Source of the DNA: Cyanobium sp. N.Huapi 1H5
GTDB taxonomy: Bacteria > Cyanobacteriota > Cyanobacteriia > PCC-6307 > Cyanobiaceae
Reading direction: 5' to 3'
Assembly: GCF_024345535.1 (NCBI RefSeq)
Contig: NZ_JAGQBH010000002.1
Span: forward strand, 1-64,000
Length of the DNA stretch: 64,000 nucleotides
Of the stretch, positions 17,752-26,131 are shown piece by piece. Both the position numbers and the translations under genes were made by a program. The notes under the pieces were generated by a model that did no database searches, was not told where the DNA came from, and saw nothing but the letters and a program-made list of their open reading frames with translations. The first letter of the stretch is position 1. Each line of letters begins with the position of its first letter.

Positions 17752-19659
17752 ATGCCCGTCCCTGATCACACCGGAGCGTCCTGCTGTCACCAGGGCGTCC
17801 CGGGCTCCTGCCACGGCCCCGGGTCGCCGACACGCCGCAGCGATGGGCGGGGGTTACAGATCGCCCTGCTGGGACTGCCGAACACCGGCAAGTCCACCCT
17901 CTTCAACCGGCTGACCGGCGGCCATGCGCAGATCGCCAACTGGCCGGGCCTGACGGTGGAGCTGCTGCGGGGCCCCTTGCCCGCCGACCACAACGGCACG
18001 GCCTACGAGCTTGTCGACCTGCCGGGCATCCACGACCTCAGCGGCAGCAGTGAGGACGAGGCCGTGGTGCAGCGCTACATGCAGGGCACGCCGCCCGATC
18101 TGGTGATCGTGGTGCTCAACGCCAGCCAGATCAGCGGCCAGCTGGGCCTGTTGCTGCAGATGCGCCAGCTGGGTCTGCCGGTGGTGGCCGCCCTGAACAT
18201 GAGCGATGAGGCCCGGCGCCACGGCATGACGATCGATCACCTGGGGCTGTCCGGGGACCTCGGCCTGCCGGTGTTGCCGGTGAGCGCCAAGCGGAACCAG
18301 GGAATCGGCGCCCTGATCGACGCGTTGCACCGCTGGGGGGAGGTGCCCCGGCCTGCAGGCCCGGCCGGCGGGCCCCTGCCGCTGCAGCCCGCCGACGTCG
18401 ACACCTGGCAGCAGGAGCTGGTGGCCCACCACGTGACCCTCCCGGAGGGGTTGCAGCTCCAGCGCACGCGGCTGGCGGATCGCTGGCTGCTCCATCCAGT
18501 GCTGGGCGTGGTCCTGTTTCTGGCGATCGTGATGGGGGTGTTCCAGCTGCTCTACGCGGCCAGCACGCCACTGCAGGACCTGCTCGGCTCCGGGCTCGAT
18601 TGGATCCGCCTGGCCTGGCTGGAACCGGGCCTGCGGGGGCTGGGCTCACCGGACTGGCTCAGGAGCTTCCTGCTCGACGGCCTCTGGCTGGGGGTGAGCA
18701 CGGTGGCCACCTTCCTGCCGCTGATCTTCCTCTTCTATGTGCTGATCGGCATCATTGAGGACTCGGGCTATCTGCCGCGGGCCGCCTTTCTGATGGACGG
18801 CTTCATGCGCTGGCTGGGGCTGGACGGGCGGGCCTTCGTGCTGCAGGTCATGGGCTTCGGCTGCAATGTGCCCTCGATCATGGGGACGCGGGTGATCCGG
18901 GACCGGAGCCTGCGCCTGCTGGCGATGTTGTGCATTCCCTTCGCGCTCTGCCAGGCCCGTCTGACGGTGTTCATCTTTCTGGCCGGTGTCTTCTTCCCCA
19001 GGCCCTGGTGGGCGCCCGGACTGGTGCTGTTCGGCTTCTATGGCATGAGTTTTGCGGCGGCCGTGATCACTGGCCTGGTGTTCAAGCGGGCCTTTCCGGG
19101 TGATGGGGCCTTCGTGCTGGAGCTGCCCCCCTACCGGGCACCGAGCCTGGGCACGATCCTGCGGCGCGGCTGGACGTCGATGCTGAATTTCATGGTCACC
19201 ACCCGGGTGTTCATCCTCGTGGGAGCCGCGGCGATCTGGCTGCTCACCCACCTTCCCCCTGGGGCCGGCGGGGGATCGGGACCGTCCCTGGCCTCGGGGA
19301 TCGGCCAGCTGTTCCAGCCGCTGCTGGGGCCGATCGGCATGAACCCGGAGCTCACCGTCTCGCTGTTCTTCGGCTTCATCGCCAAGGAGATCCTGCTGGG
19401 GGCGATGGCGGTGATCTATGGCACCAACGAATCGGGCCTGGGCGGGGCGATCCAGGGCGTCATCACCCCCCTGCAGTCGCTGAGCTTCATGACCTTCGTG
19501 CTGCTCTATACCCCCTGCCTGGGAACCGTGGCGGCCCAGATCCAGGAATCCAGGAGCCGGATCTTCGCCCTGCTGTCCCTCTCCTGGTCGCTGCTCCTGG
19601 CCTGGCTGATGGCCCTGATCGTCTATCAGGGAGGCAGCCTGATCCTGGCCCTGCGCTGA
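17752..19659 (+). CDS. feoB: Ferrous iron transport protein B
   Basis: A 635-residue Fe(II) transporter of the plasma membrane. The N-terminal G domain has G1 GLPNTGKST near residues 41-49, G3 DLPGIHDL and G4 NMSD. After a helical linker come two gate/nucleoside-recognition-type repeats with about eight membrane helices (for example GFGCNVPSIMGTRVI). The ~34 residues before the G domain are unusual, Cys/Pro/Gly-rich and probably not conserved, but no later start codon is available before the first strand. feoA is convergent to it, not upstream. Confidence 0.93.
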   Translation: MPVPDHTGASCCHQGVPGSCHGPGSPTRRSDGRGLQIALLGLPNTGKSTLFNRLTGGHAQIANWPGLTVELLRGPLPADHNGTAYELVDLPGIHDLSGSSEDEAVVQRYMQGTPPDLVIVVLNASQISGQLGLLLQMRQLGLPVVAALNMSDEARRHGMTIDHLGLSGDLGLPVLPVSAKRNQGIGALIDALHRWGEVPRPAGPAGGPLPLQPADVDTWQQELVAHHVTLPEGLQLQRTRLADRWLLHPVLGVVLFLAIVMGVFQLLYAASTPLQDLLGSGLDWIRLAWLEPGLRGLGSPDWLRSFLLDGLWLGVSTVATFLPLIFLFYVLIGIIEDSGYLPRAAFLMDGFMRWLGLDGRAFVLQVMGFGCNVPSIMGTRVIRDRSLRLLAMLCIPFALCQARLTVFIFLAGVFFPRPWWAPGLVLFGFYGMSFAAAVITGLVFKRAFPGDGAFVLELPPYRAPSLGTILRRGWTSMLNFMVTTRVFILVGAAAIWLLTHLPPGAGGGSGPSLASGIGQLFQPLLGPIGMNPELTVSLFFGFIAKEILLGAMAVIYGTNESGLGGAIQGVITPLQSLSFMTFVLLYTPCLGTVAAQIQESRSRIFALLSLSWSLLLAWLMALIVYQGGSLILALR

Positions 19660-19664
19660 ACCGC

Positions 19665-19913
19665 TCAGCGCGGAGGCAGCGGGGTCACCTCCATGTCGGC
19701 GGCCTGCTCCTCGCGCAGCATGAATTCGAGCAGACCACTGGCCAGGTGCAGAATTCCGCCCGGGCTGCCACGGCGCAGCACCTCCACCTCCACGCCCGGT
19801 CGTACTCCCATCGCCCGCAATCGACGCTGCAGTTCCGGGTGAGCGGGCAGGCAGGTGACGGTCACACGGGACCCCACCGGCACCTGATTCAGAGTCATCG
19901 GATCGATGGCCAT
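19665..19913 (-). CDS. feoA: Ferrous iron transport protein A
   Basis: An 82-residue SH3-like FeoA protein, with LQRRLRAMGVRPGVEVEVLRRGSPGG matching the family core. It assists FeoB in Fe(II) uptake. The gene is unusual in position: it faces feoB tail to tail (5-base gap), and its start lies 2 bases after the stop of the glycosyltransferase-like gene, whose transcript it must share. An internal ATG five codons in is a possible start. Confidence 0.88.
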   Translation of the reverse strand: MAIDPMTLNQVPVGSRVTVTCLPAHPELQRRLRAMGVRPGVEVEVLRRGSPGGILHLASGLLEFMLREEQAADMEVTPLPPR

Positions 19914-19915
19914 GA

Positions 19916-21037
19916 TCAGGAACGGACAGCAACGGCATCGGAGAGCTGCTGCAGCGTGGGGTGATGCTGGTGGGAGGTGGAATGGATCGTCCCATCCCCG
20001 ATCATGGCGACGACGCGGGCCAGTTCGGTGGGGTTGCCCCGGTAGAAGTGGGGCTGGTCCCGTTTGAAATTGGCAAGGGCCGTTTCTGCGTTGTAGTCCC
20101 GCTTGAGTCTTTCCAGCTTGCGGACCAGCTGCTGCTTGTCGTTGTTGTAAACGATGAAGTTTTCCGGCAATTGGCCGCTGTGGCCAGGCTCGGGTGTTTC
20201 AAAGAAGTGGGCGTGACACCAGTTGGCATAGGGCGTCAGAATCACACCACCACAGGCCTGGACCTCACAGATCGGCAGTCCGAATGATTCACAGTGGGCA
20301 ATGAAATAGAGGCTGCAGCTCCTGTAGATCTTCCGGATCTCTGCCATGGAATAGCTGCCGTGGAGCACCTTGAAGGGGATGCCAGCCTCGAGGCAGGCCT
20401 GGATCTGTATGGCCCGCTCGGGCAGATGATTGGGACGCTCGAAATCGATGAGGGCGCAGATCTCCCTGGGTTCAATGGCAAGGGAGGTGTCGATCAGGTT
20501 GATGCCGATGCGTGAAAAGCTTTCTGCACCTGGCAATACGCGGTGCTCTGACACTTCGGAGATACAGAGATGGTGGTCATAGCGATTCGTGCCCCAGTGC
20601 CTGCCAGGGGGGACGGTTTTGCTCGCCGTACAACCGTGGATCCACTTCACCCACTCGGCGCGACTGCCAAGGTACACCAGGTCATAGAGAAGGATGGGCA
20701 GGCGAGGAACGTCACGGCGGAGCCGTTCGTCATCAAAGAGAAGATCGTAATAGGCACGGGGCATGTGACCCACGATCACGGCGACGTCAACCGTCCGGAG
20801 GCAGCGCAGAAGCCTCTGATAGTTCAGCCATGCGGCACATCCTTCCGCAAGCTGAAACACTTTTCCTTTCCAGTTCGCCCCTTTCCCAGACGGTCTCATC
20901 TGCTTGCGGGGCAGTGACTCCAGGCCGTCATACAGGAGGAAGGTCTCGACACCGATCTCCTTGAACATGCGCTCCAGGCCCTCCGCCAGGGGCCGGTAGA
21001 AGCTGTTGGCGCGATTGGCCAGGATGGCGACTTTCAC
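19916..21037 (-). CDS. Glycosyltransferase-like protein, 373 aa
   Basis: The start is GTG 21037 (VKVAILANRANSFY), with ggagaa eight bases upstream. The fold looks like a GT-B or family-1-like glycosyltransferase: an N-terminal Rossmann segment with FLLYDGLES, a middle GHMPRAYYDLLFDD, and a C-terminal YFIAHCESFGLPICEVQACGGVILTPYAN, which resembles the nucleotide-sugar-binding E-x7-E region. The donor and acceptor are unknown. Sampled lines give 50-60% GC against about 65-70% in the neighbours, so recent transfer or relaxed selection is possible. The longer frame to 21283 lacks coding character. Confidence 0.65.
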   Translation of the reverse strand: MKVAILANRANSFYRPLAEGLERMFKEIGVETFLLYDGLESLPRKQMRPSGKGANWKGKVFQLAEGCAAWLNYQRLLRCLRTVDVAVIVGHMPRAYYDLLFDDERLRRDVPRLPILLYDLVYLGSRAEWVKWIHGCTASKTVPPGRHWGTNRYDHHLCISEVSEHRVLPGAESFSRIGINLIDTSLAIEPREICALIDFERPNHLPERAIQIQACLEAGIPFKVLHGSYSMAEIRKIYRSCSLYFIAHCESFGLPICEVQACGGVILTPYANWCHAHFFETPEPGHSGQLPENFIVYNNDKQQLVRKLERLKRDYNAETALANFKRDQPHFYRGNPTELARVVAMIGDGTIHSTSHQHHPTLQQLSDAVAVRS

Positions 21038-21143
21038 GGGCGATTCTCCTCCGTTGTCGGTTGGACGATTCCGAAGCCCTGTCCTTCCATTCAAGCGACC
21101 GGCACGGTGCTGCGCATCGGCCGTGATCCTGGCTCCGGTGACC

Positions 21144-22304
21144 CTACGAATCCGCCGCCTCCAGGTGCGCCACCCCCAGGCCGCATCCGGGGCAGGGGCG
21201 CATCGGGTAGGTGTTGAAGGGGAAGCGGGGGGGCTGGAAGGGTTCGATGCCCCGGCGCCGGTCGAAGCGCACCATGCCGACATGGCCGCTGGGGGCCACC
21301 ACTAGCGCCGTGCGCCCGAGCCGGCGCTGGCTGCGGGCCCAGCTGCCGGTGTTGTAGTAGGTGATGTGGCAGAGGCCCCGGTCGTCACCGGAGGGTTCCG
21401 GCAGGGCCAGCGGCGTGGCTTCGGGGATGTGGGTGTGGCCGTTGATCAGCCCGTCGAGGGGCTCCGGGCCGTGCCGCTCCCGTTGCAGATGCCGGATGAT
21501 TCCGCGCTTGATCAGCCGGTCGTGACCGGTGCGGCTCTTGAGGGCACTCTCGAGCACGAAGGCCAGGGAGAAACCACCGGAGGAGTTGAGGCCCCGGCTC
21601 ACCGGGATGGGCCATTCCCGGTGGCTGGCCAGCAGATCCGCGGCGCTCTGCAGGATCGCCTCGGCGTTCCATCCGGCCGGCAGCGTTCCGCCGGCCGGCC
21701 GGGTGAAGGGGGACAGCAGGCCGTTGATGCCGGCGCTGTAGCGCTCCTGCAGGCGGGCCAGCCCTTCGGCGGCATCGGCGTGGAAACGGATCAGCCGGTC
21801 GTACTCGTCGCCGTGGCGCACCAGCAGCCGCTGACCCGCCGGGGTGCGGTAGACGGTCTGGCGTCGGATGGCGAAGCCGGGCCGCTCCAGGCCGGCGTGA
21901 CGCCGCAGGTAGGCGTCGTGGTTGCCGGGGATGTAGACGATCGCCACCCCTGCCCGGTGCAGGGCCTCGAACTGCTCGATCACCCGACGGTGGGAGGCCC
22001 GCAGCAGCCCTGTCTTCTTCAGGACCTCGCTGGCTGGTGGATCTCCGCGGCCCCCGGCGAGGAGGGCGTCGATCCGGTCGGTGAGAAAGGACGCATCGAC
22101 ATTGGCGTTGAAGCGGATCGCCTGCAGATCGATGATGTCGCCGACCAGAAAAAGGATTCGGGGGCGGATGCACTCCAGGAAGGCCGCGAGATGGCCGGCC
22201 TCGCACTGATTGGAGCCCAGATGCAGATCGGAGATGAACAGGGCGTCGCAGCTGAGCACAACGTTCGGAAGGAAAGCCAGGTAGGCATGCTTGCCAGGGA
22301 TCAC
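21144..22304 (-). CDS. Metallophosphoesterase, LpxH-like
   Basis: A 386-residue calcineurin-type phosphoesterase. All metal-binding blocks are present: FISDLHLGS (DxH), FLVGDIIDL (GDxxD), PGNHD and NGHTH. The arrangement near the start and the long insert resemble UDP-2,3-diacylglucosamine pyrophosphatase-like proteins of the LpxH/COG2908 type, but the length is greater than classic LpxH (about 240). The C-terminal tail has CPGCG, possibly a metal knuckle. Start used is GTG 22304. Confidence 0.75.
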   Translation of the reverse strand: MIPGKHAYLAFLPNVVLSCDALFISDLHLGSNQCEAGHLAAFLECIRPRILFLVGDIIDLQAIRFNANVDASFLTDRIDALLAGGRGDPPASEVLKKTGLLRASHRRVIEQFEALHRAGVAIVYIPGNHDAYLRRHAGLERPGFAIRRQTVYRTPAGQRLLVRHGDEYDRLIRFHADAAEGLARLQERYSAGINGLLSPFTRPAGGTLPAGWNAEAILQSAADLLASHREWPIPVSRGLNSSGGFSLAFVLESALKSRTGHDRLIKRGIIRHLQRERHGPEPLDGLINGHTHIPEATPLALPEPSGDDRGLCHITYYNTGSWARSQRRLGRTALVVAPSGHVGMVRFDRRRGIEPFQPPRFPFNTYPMRPCPGCGLGVAHLEAADS

Positions 22305-22530
22305 CCGGTGGAGCTGATCGGGCGCAGGAAGGCTGGGGTCAAAAGGGCGGGTTGGGCTGCCATGGTGACACGAATACGCGACTGAATCCGCCGGCGAGAG
22401 GATCAGCGAACAGGCCCGAATCCATTCCTCAGCGTTGTGTTGTCCATCGAGACAAGCCGGAGCCGCTGTCCGTGATCTGGGGCACGGTTGCCCGTGCTCA
22501 GGGACACCACGGCAGGGGTCGCTGAATCGC

Positions 22531-23574
22531 TCAGCCAGCCTGTTGCCAGAGGCGCAGCAATTCTTCCCGTTGCTCCGGCGAGGGTGGTGGCAGGCGCTTC
22601 ACGCCCCGGGCCGCCGGGCTGCCGCCGACGCCATCGGCACCGCGGAATCCCAGGCGGGTGAGCACCCCCTGGCCCTCGGGGGAGAGCAGAAACGCCACGA
22701 AGCTTTCCCCGTCCTCCGCCCGCCCGGCCGCCTCGCCCCGCAGCACGGCGGCCGCCAGGACCGTTTCGATGGTGGGATTCGGGAACAGCAGCACGTAGCC
22801 CCCTGGCCGCTGGCGGCCGGCCTCCCCCTGGCGTGCCAGGGCGGAGGCCTCGTAGACCAGCGCCAGGTCACCTTCGTTGGGGCCGCCGCTGATGAATTCC
22901 TGCAGCAGGATGTCGGTGGAGCGGGCCGGCCGATAGACGGCGCGGCGCAGGGCGGCAGCACAGTCGCCAGTGCCGCCAGCAGCGCCACGGCCACCCCCGT
23001 TCCCGTCCTGGCACCACAGCGCCAGGCTCAGCTGACCGGAGTTGGAGCGCATCGGATCGGAGCTGCGCAGATCGAAACTGCCCCAGCTCTCAGGTGCGCC
23101 GAGGGCCCCCCACTGCCCCGCCGCCGCGGCCCGCCGCAGCAGTGGCCAGGAGAAGCGCCCATCCGGGAACAGCTTCTGGACCCGCTCCGGCCAGGCCACG
23201 GCCACCAGCAGGGTGCGGGCCACAGGCACCGGGGCCTGCAGGAACGCCGGTGCCCCTCCCTGGGCGCGCAGGTCGGTGGCCAGCTGGCCGAGCAGATCCC
23301 GGTTGGCGGGGATCAGCACCCGCGGCCGCTCGGGGCCCTCCTCCCTGGCGCGGTTGACCATGTCCTGGGAGCCCTGCACCTTCCAGGCCAGGTCGATGCC
23401 CCCCTGGCGTCGCTCGAACAGGGGTTCGAGTTCGGCCATGGCGCCGGCCAGCTCCGAACCCACCGCCACCACCAGGGGGCGCCTCAGGCCGGGGAGGGGG
23501 GCCGTCGCCAGGGCCAGGGATGCCCCGGCGATCAACAGAGAAAGCAGGCGCCGGCGGGTCAGGGTCGCTGCCAA
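22531..23574 (-). CDS. Extracellular substrate-binding-like protein
   Basis: A ~347-residue exported protein. After a twin-arginine-like start (TRRRLLSLLIAGASLALATAP) the mature part begins LVVAVGSELAGAMAEL, resembling type-2 periplasmic binding proteins of the molybdate/sulfate class; RSNSGQLSLALW and FPNPTIETVLAAA are further landmarks. No ABC permease or ATPase is adjacent. The start is uncertain: TTG 23574 is used, since the frame upstream overlaps the divergent gene. It shares motifs with the VWA protein encoded divergently. Confidence 0.7.
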   Translation of the reverse strand: MAATLTRRRLLSLLIAGASLALATAPLPGLRRPLVVAVGSELAGAMAELEPLFERRQGGIDLAWKVQGSQDMVNRAREEGPERPRVLIPANRDLLGQLATDLRAQGGAPAFLQAPVPVARTLLVAVAWPERVQKLFPDGRFSWPLLRRAAAAGQWGALGAPESWGSFDLRSSDPMRSNSGQLSLALWCQDGNGGGRGAAGGTGDCAAALRRAVYRPARSTDILLQEFISGGPNEGDLALVYEASALARQGEAGRQRPGGYVLLFPNPTIETVLAAAVLRGEAAGRAEDGESFVAFLLSPEGQGVLTRLGFRGADGVGGSPAARGVKRLPPPSPEQREELLRLWQQAG

Positions 23575-23666
23575 GGGGAGCGGTCCGGGTTCGCTGCAGT
23601 CTGATCGTCGCTGCCCGGATCCACGACCGTTGCCAGCAGAATGGGACCGTCGTTCAGCGCCGCTCC

Positions 23667-25367
23667 ATGGCACGGGCCCTGCGGTTGGCCGGCCTCAGCA
23701 CAGCGCTCCTTGCCCTGCCGATCAGCGGCTGCCAGCTCCTGGCCCCGCCGCCGCTGGAGCTGGAGATGCTGGTGGGCAGCGCCCTCAAGGGCTTCTGCCA
23801 GGAGGCGGCCAAGGCCATCGCCAAGGCGCCGCCCCGGCTCGCCGACCGCACCCCGGTGCTGCTGCGCTGCCGGGCCGCCGGCAGCGGCGATGTGGTCAGT
23901 GAGATGGAAAGCCACGCCCGGGGGGTGCTCCAGGGCGGCCAGGCGGCCGATGACCCGCGCATTCCCACGCTCGTGTCGGTGGATGGCGAGATCTACCTCG
24001 ATCTGTTGCGGCACCGCCTGCAGCGCCTGGCCCCCACCCGCGAGCTGATCCCGGCGCCGGCCGACGCGCCGGCCCTGGCCTCCAGTCCGATGGTGTTCAT
24101 GACCACCCCGGCCCTGGCGAAGGGCCTCGACCGTCCCGATCCCTTCACCGCCCTGGCCCGCAGCAGTGACCACCGCCAGCTGGATCCGGCCGGTCCCTCC
24201 CAGCCGATCCGCTTCGTCCACACCGCCCCGACCCGCTCCAACTCGGGTCTCCAGACCCTGGTGGCGATGGTGTCCGAGGTGGCCGGCAAGCGGCCCGAAG
24301 CGCTCACCCTCGCCGATGTGCAGGCCCACGGCGACCAGGTGGCGGCGATCCAGCGGCATGTCACCCGCTATGGCAGTTCCACCGACGAGCTGGCCCGGGC
24401 GATGCAGCGCAACGGACCTTTCTGGGCCTCGGTGGGGTCGGTCTACGAGTCGTCGGTGGTGGCGGTGAACGCCTCCCGCCAGGGCGACCAGGAGCCCCTC
24501 AAGGCCGTGTACCCCAGGGCCACCTACGCCAGCACGATGCGGGCGATCCTCCCGGAGGCCCCCTGGGTGTCCCCGCAGGAGAAGCAGGCGGCCCTGCTGC
24601 TCATCGAGCGCCTCCAGCGCGAGGACGTGCAGCGCCTGGCGGCCGACCAGGGGCTGCGGCCGGCCAACCCGGCGGTGCCCCCCAGCCGCGTCACGGCGGC
24701 CTACGGCGCCGACCCCCGGGCCGTCTACGACTCGCTGCGGGCCCCGAAACCGGAGGTGGTGGAAGCGATCATCACCCTCTGGCGCAACCAGGCCAAGAAG
24801 CCCTCCCGGGTGGCCCTGGTGGTGGACAGCTCCGGTTCGATGAAGGGGGAGAAGCTGCCGGCCGCCCAGCGCTCCCTGCAGGCCTACCTGGCCCAGATCG
24901 GTCCGCGGGACACCGTGGGCCTGTTCGACTTCGACAACCGGCTGCGGCCCCCGGTGGTGGTCACCGGTGGCGGCGCCGCTGGCGGCCCGGCCGGCGGGGC
25001 GGCGGGCGCCCGCTTCATCGCCTCGCTGGACGCGGAGGGCGGCACCGTCCTCTACGACGCCATCCGCCAGGGTCGCGACTGGCTGCGCTCCACCCGGCGC
25101 CCCGGCGAGATCCTGGCGGTGGTGGTGCTCACCGATGGCCAGGACAACGGCTCGCGGCTTTCCCTCGAGGGGCTGGGCGGTGAGCTGAAGCGCAGCGGCT
25201 TCGCCAGCGACGAGCGCATCGGTGTGTTCACCATGGGCTACGGCAACCAGGGGGATTTCGACGCCGACGTGCTGCGCCGCATCGCCGAGAGCAACGGCGG
25301 CGATTTCACCACCGGCACGGCGGACAGCATCCGGCGCCGCATGGAAGACCTGCAGATGGCGTTCTGA
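23667..25367 (+). CDS. VWA-domain lipoprotein with substrate-binding-like N-terminal domain
   Basis: A 566-residue protein starting MARALRLAGLS with a lipobox-like LPISGC (Cys near residue 22). Residues ~30-330 look like a substrate-binding fold (MLVGSALKGFC, PTRSNSGLQTLVAM). From about residue 380 a von Willebrand A domain carries an intact MIDAS start VDSSGSM (DxSxS) and later VVVLTDGQD. A Gly/Ala-rich loop (GGGAAGGPAGGAAG) interrupts the VWA domain. It is probably an outward-facing lipoprotein that binds a metal-dependent partner. Its stop overlaps the start of the next gene (TGATG). Confidence 0.75.
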   Translation: MARALRLAGLSTALLALPISGCQLLAPPPLELEMLVGSALKGFCQEAAKAIAKAPPRLADRTPVLLRCRAAGSGDVVSEMESHARGVLQGGQAADDPRIPTLVSVDGEIYLDLLRHRLQRLAPTRELIPAPADAPALASSPMVFMTTPALAKGLDRPDPFTALARSSDHRQLDPAGPSQPIRFVHTAPTRSNSGLQTLVAMVSEVAGKRPEALTLADVQAHGDQVAAIQRHVTRYGSSTDELARAMQRNGPFWASVGSVYESSVVAVNASRQGDQEPLKAVYPRATYASTMRAILPEAPWVSPQEKQAALLLIERLQREDVQRLAADQGLRPANPAVPPSRVTAAYGADPRAVYDSLRAPKPEVVEAIITLWRNQAKKPSRVALVVDSSGSMKGEKLPAAQRSLQAYLAQIGPRDTVGLFDFDNRLRPPVVVTGGGAAGGPAGGAAGARFIASLDAEGGTVLYDAIRQGRDWLRSTRRPGEILAVVVLTDGQDNGSRLSLEGLGGELKRSGFASDERIGVFTMGYGNQGDFDADVLRRIAESNGGDFTTGTADSIRRRMEDLQMAF

Positions 25368-26131
25368 TGGCGGCGGCGTCCGGCTGGTCCAACCTCCTCG
25401 ACCATCCCCCGGCGGTCGCCGCCGGTGGCGTCGGCCTGGTGCTGCTGGTGCGCGCCGGCGGGGTGAGCCTTCCGTTGGCCCTTGCGGCGGCGGTCGCTCT
25501 GAGCGTCGCCTGCGCGGCCATGCTCTCCCGTCTGGGGGCGGCCGGACGGCGCAGCCGCAGCCAGCGGCTCCATGAGCAGCGCCTCGATGCGGGGCTGGAG
25601 GAGGCCCTGGATCGGGCCGGCGGCCTGGCGGTGACGGCGCTGGCGTTGCGGGAGGAGGCCGTGGCCCGCTTCACGGACCCGGGCCACCTGGAGGCCCTCG
25701 GCAGTGTCCAGCTCTGCTGTGAGCGGCTGCAGCAGCTGCCGGAACGGCTGCGGGAGCGGCGGCCCCTGCTGGAATCCGGCGGCGGCCAGCGCCTCGATCC
25801 GGAGGACCTGGCGCGCCGCCTGGCGCGGGAGGAGAAGGCCCTGCAGCGGGAGGCGGAGGGTCCCCTGCGCCACGAGCGCCGGCGGCTGATCGACCAGCTG
25901 CGCCGCAACCTGCATGCGGCGCGCCAGGGCATGGATGAGCGGGAGGCCCGGCTGCTGGCCCTGGCCACCCGGCTGGAGGCCATCGATGGCGGCCTGCAGC
26001 AGCTGCGCCGCCAGATCGACCACCAGTGGCCCAGCACCGAGGCGAGCGACGCCGCCATGGCGACGGCGATCGAGCCGCTGGATGAGGCCCTCGATCAGAT
26101 CGAGCGTTCCCTCGACGCCGGCACCGTCTGA
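25367..26131 (+). CDS. Membrane-anchored coiled-coil protein, 254 aa
   Basis: The N-terminus has two hydrophobic segments (PAVAAGGVGLVLLVRAGGV and LALAAAVALSVACAAML). The remainder is highly charged and alpha-helical with heptad-like Leu spacing (EALDRAGGLAVTALALREE, LIDQLRRNLHAARQGMDE, LEAIDGGLQQLRRQID), so it is predicted to be a long coiled coil. It is translationally coupled to the VWA lipoprotein and likely a physical partner. No named family recognised. Its last ~12 codons overlap the convergent phoX-like gene. Confidence 0.65.
   Translation: MAAASGWSNLLDHPPAVAAGGVGLVLLVRAGGVSLPLALAAAVALSVACAAMLSRLGAAGRRSRSQRLHEQRLDAGLEEALDRAGGLAVTALALREEAVARFTDPGHLEALGSVQLCCERLQQLPERLRERRPLLESGGGQRLDPEDLARRLAREEKALQREAEGPLRHERRRLIDQLRRNLHAARQGMDEREARLLALATRLEAIDGGLQQLRRQIDHQWPSTEASDAAMATAIEPLDEALDQIERSLDAGTV

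Noticed and set aside
22305..22530. Possible small gene or RNA in the 226-base gap
   Set aside because: No frame with a ribosome-binding site, no strong hairpin and no promoter pair that I could defend.
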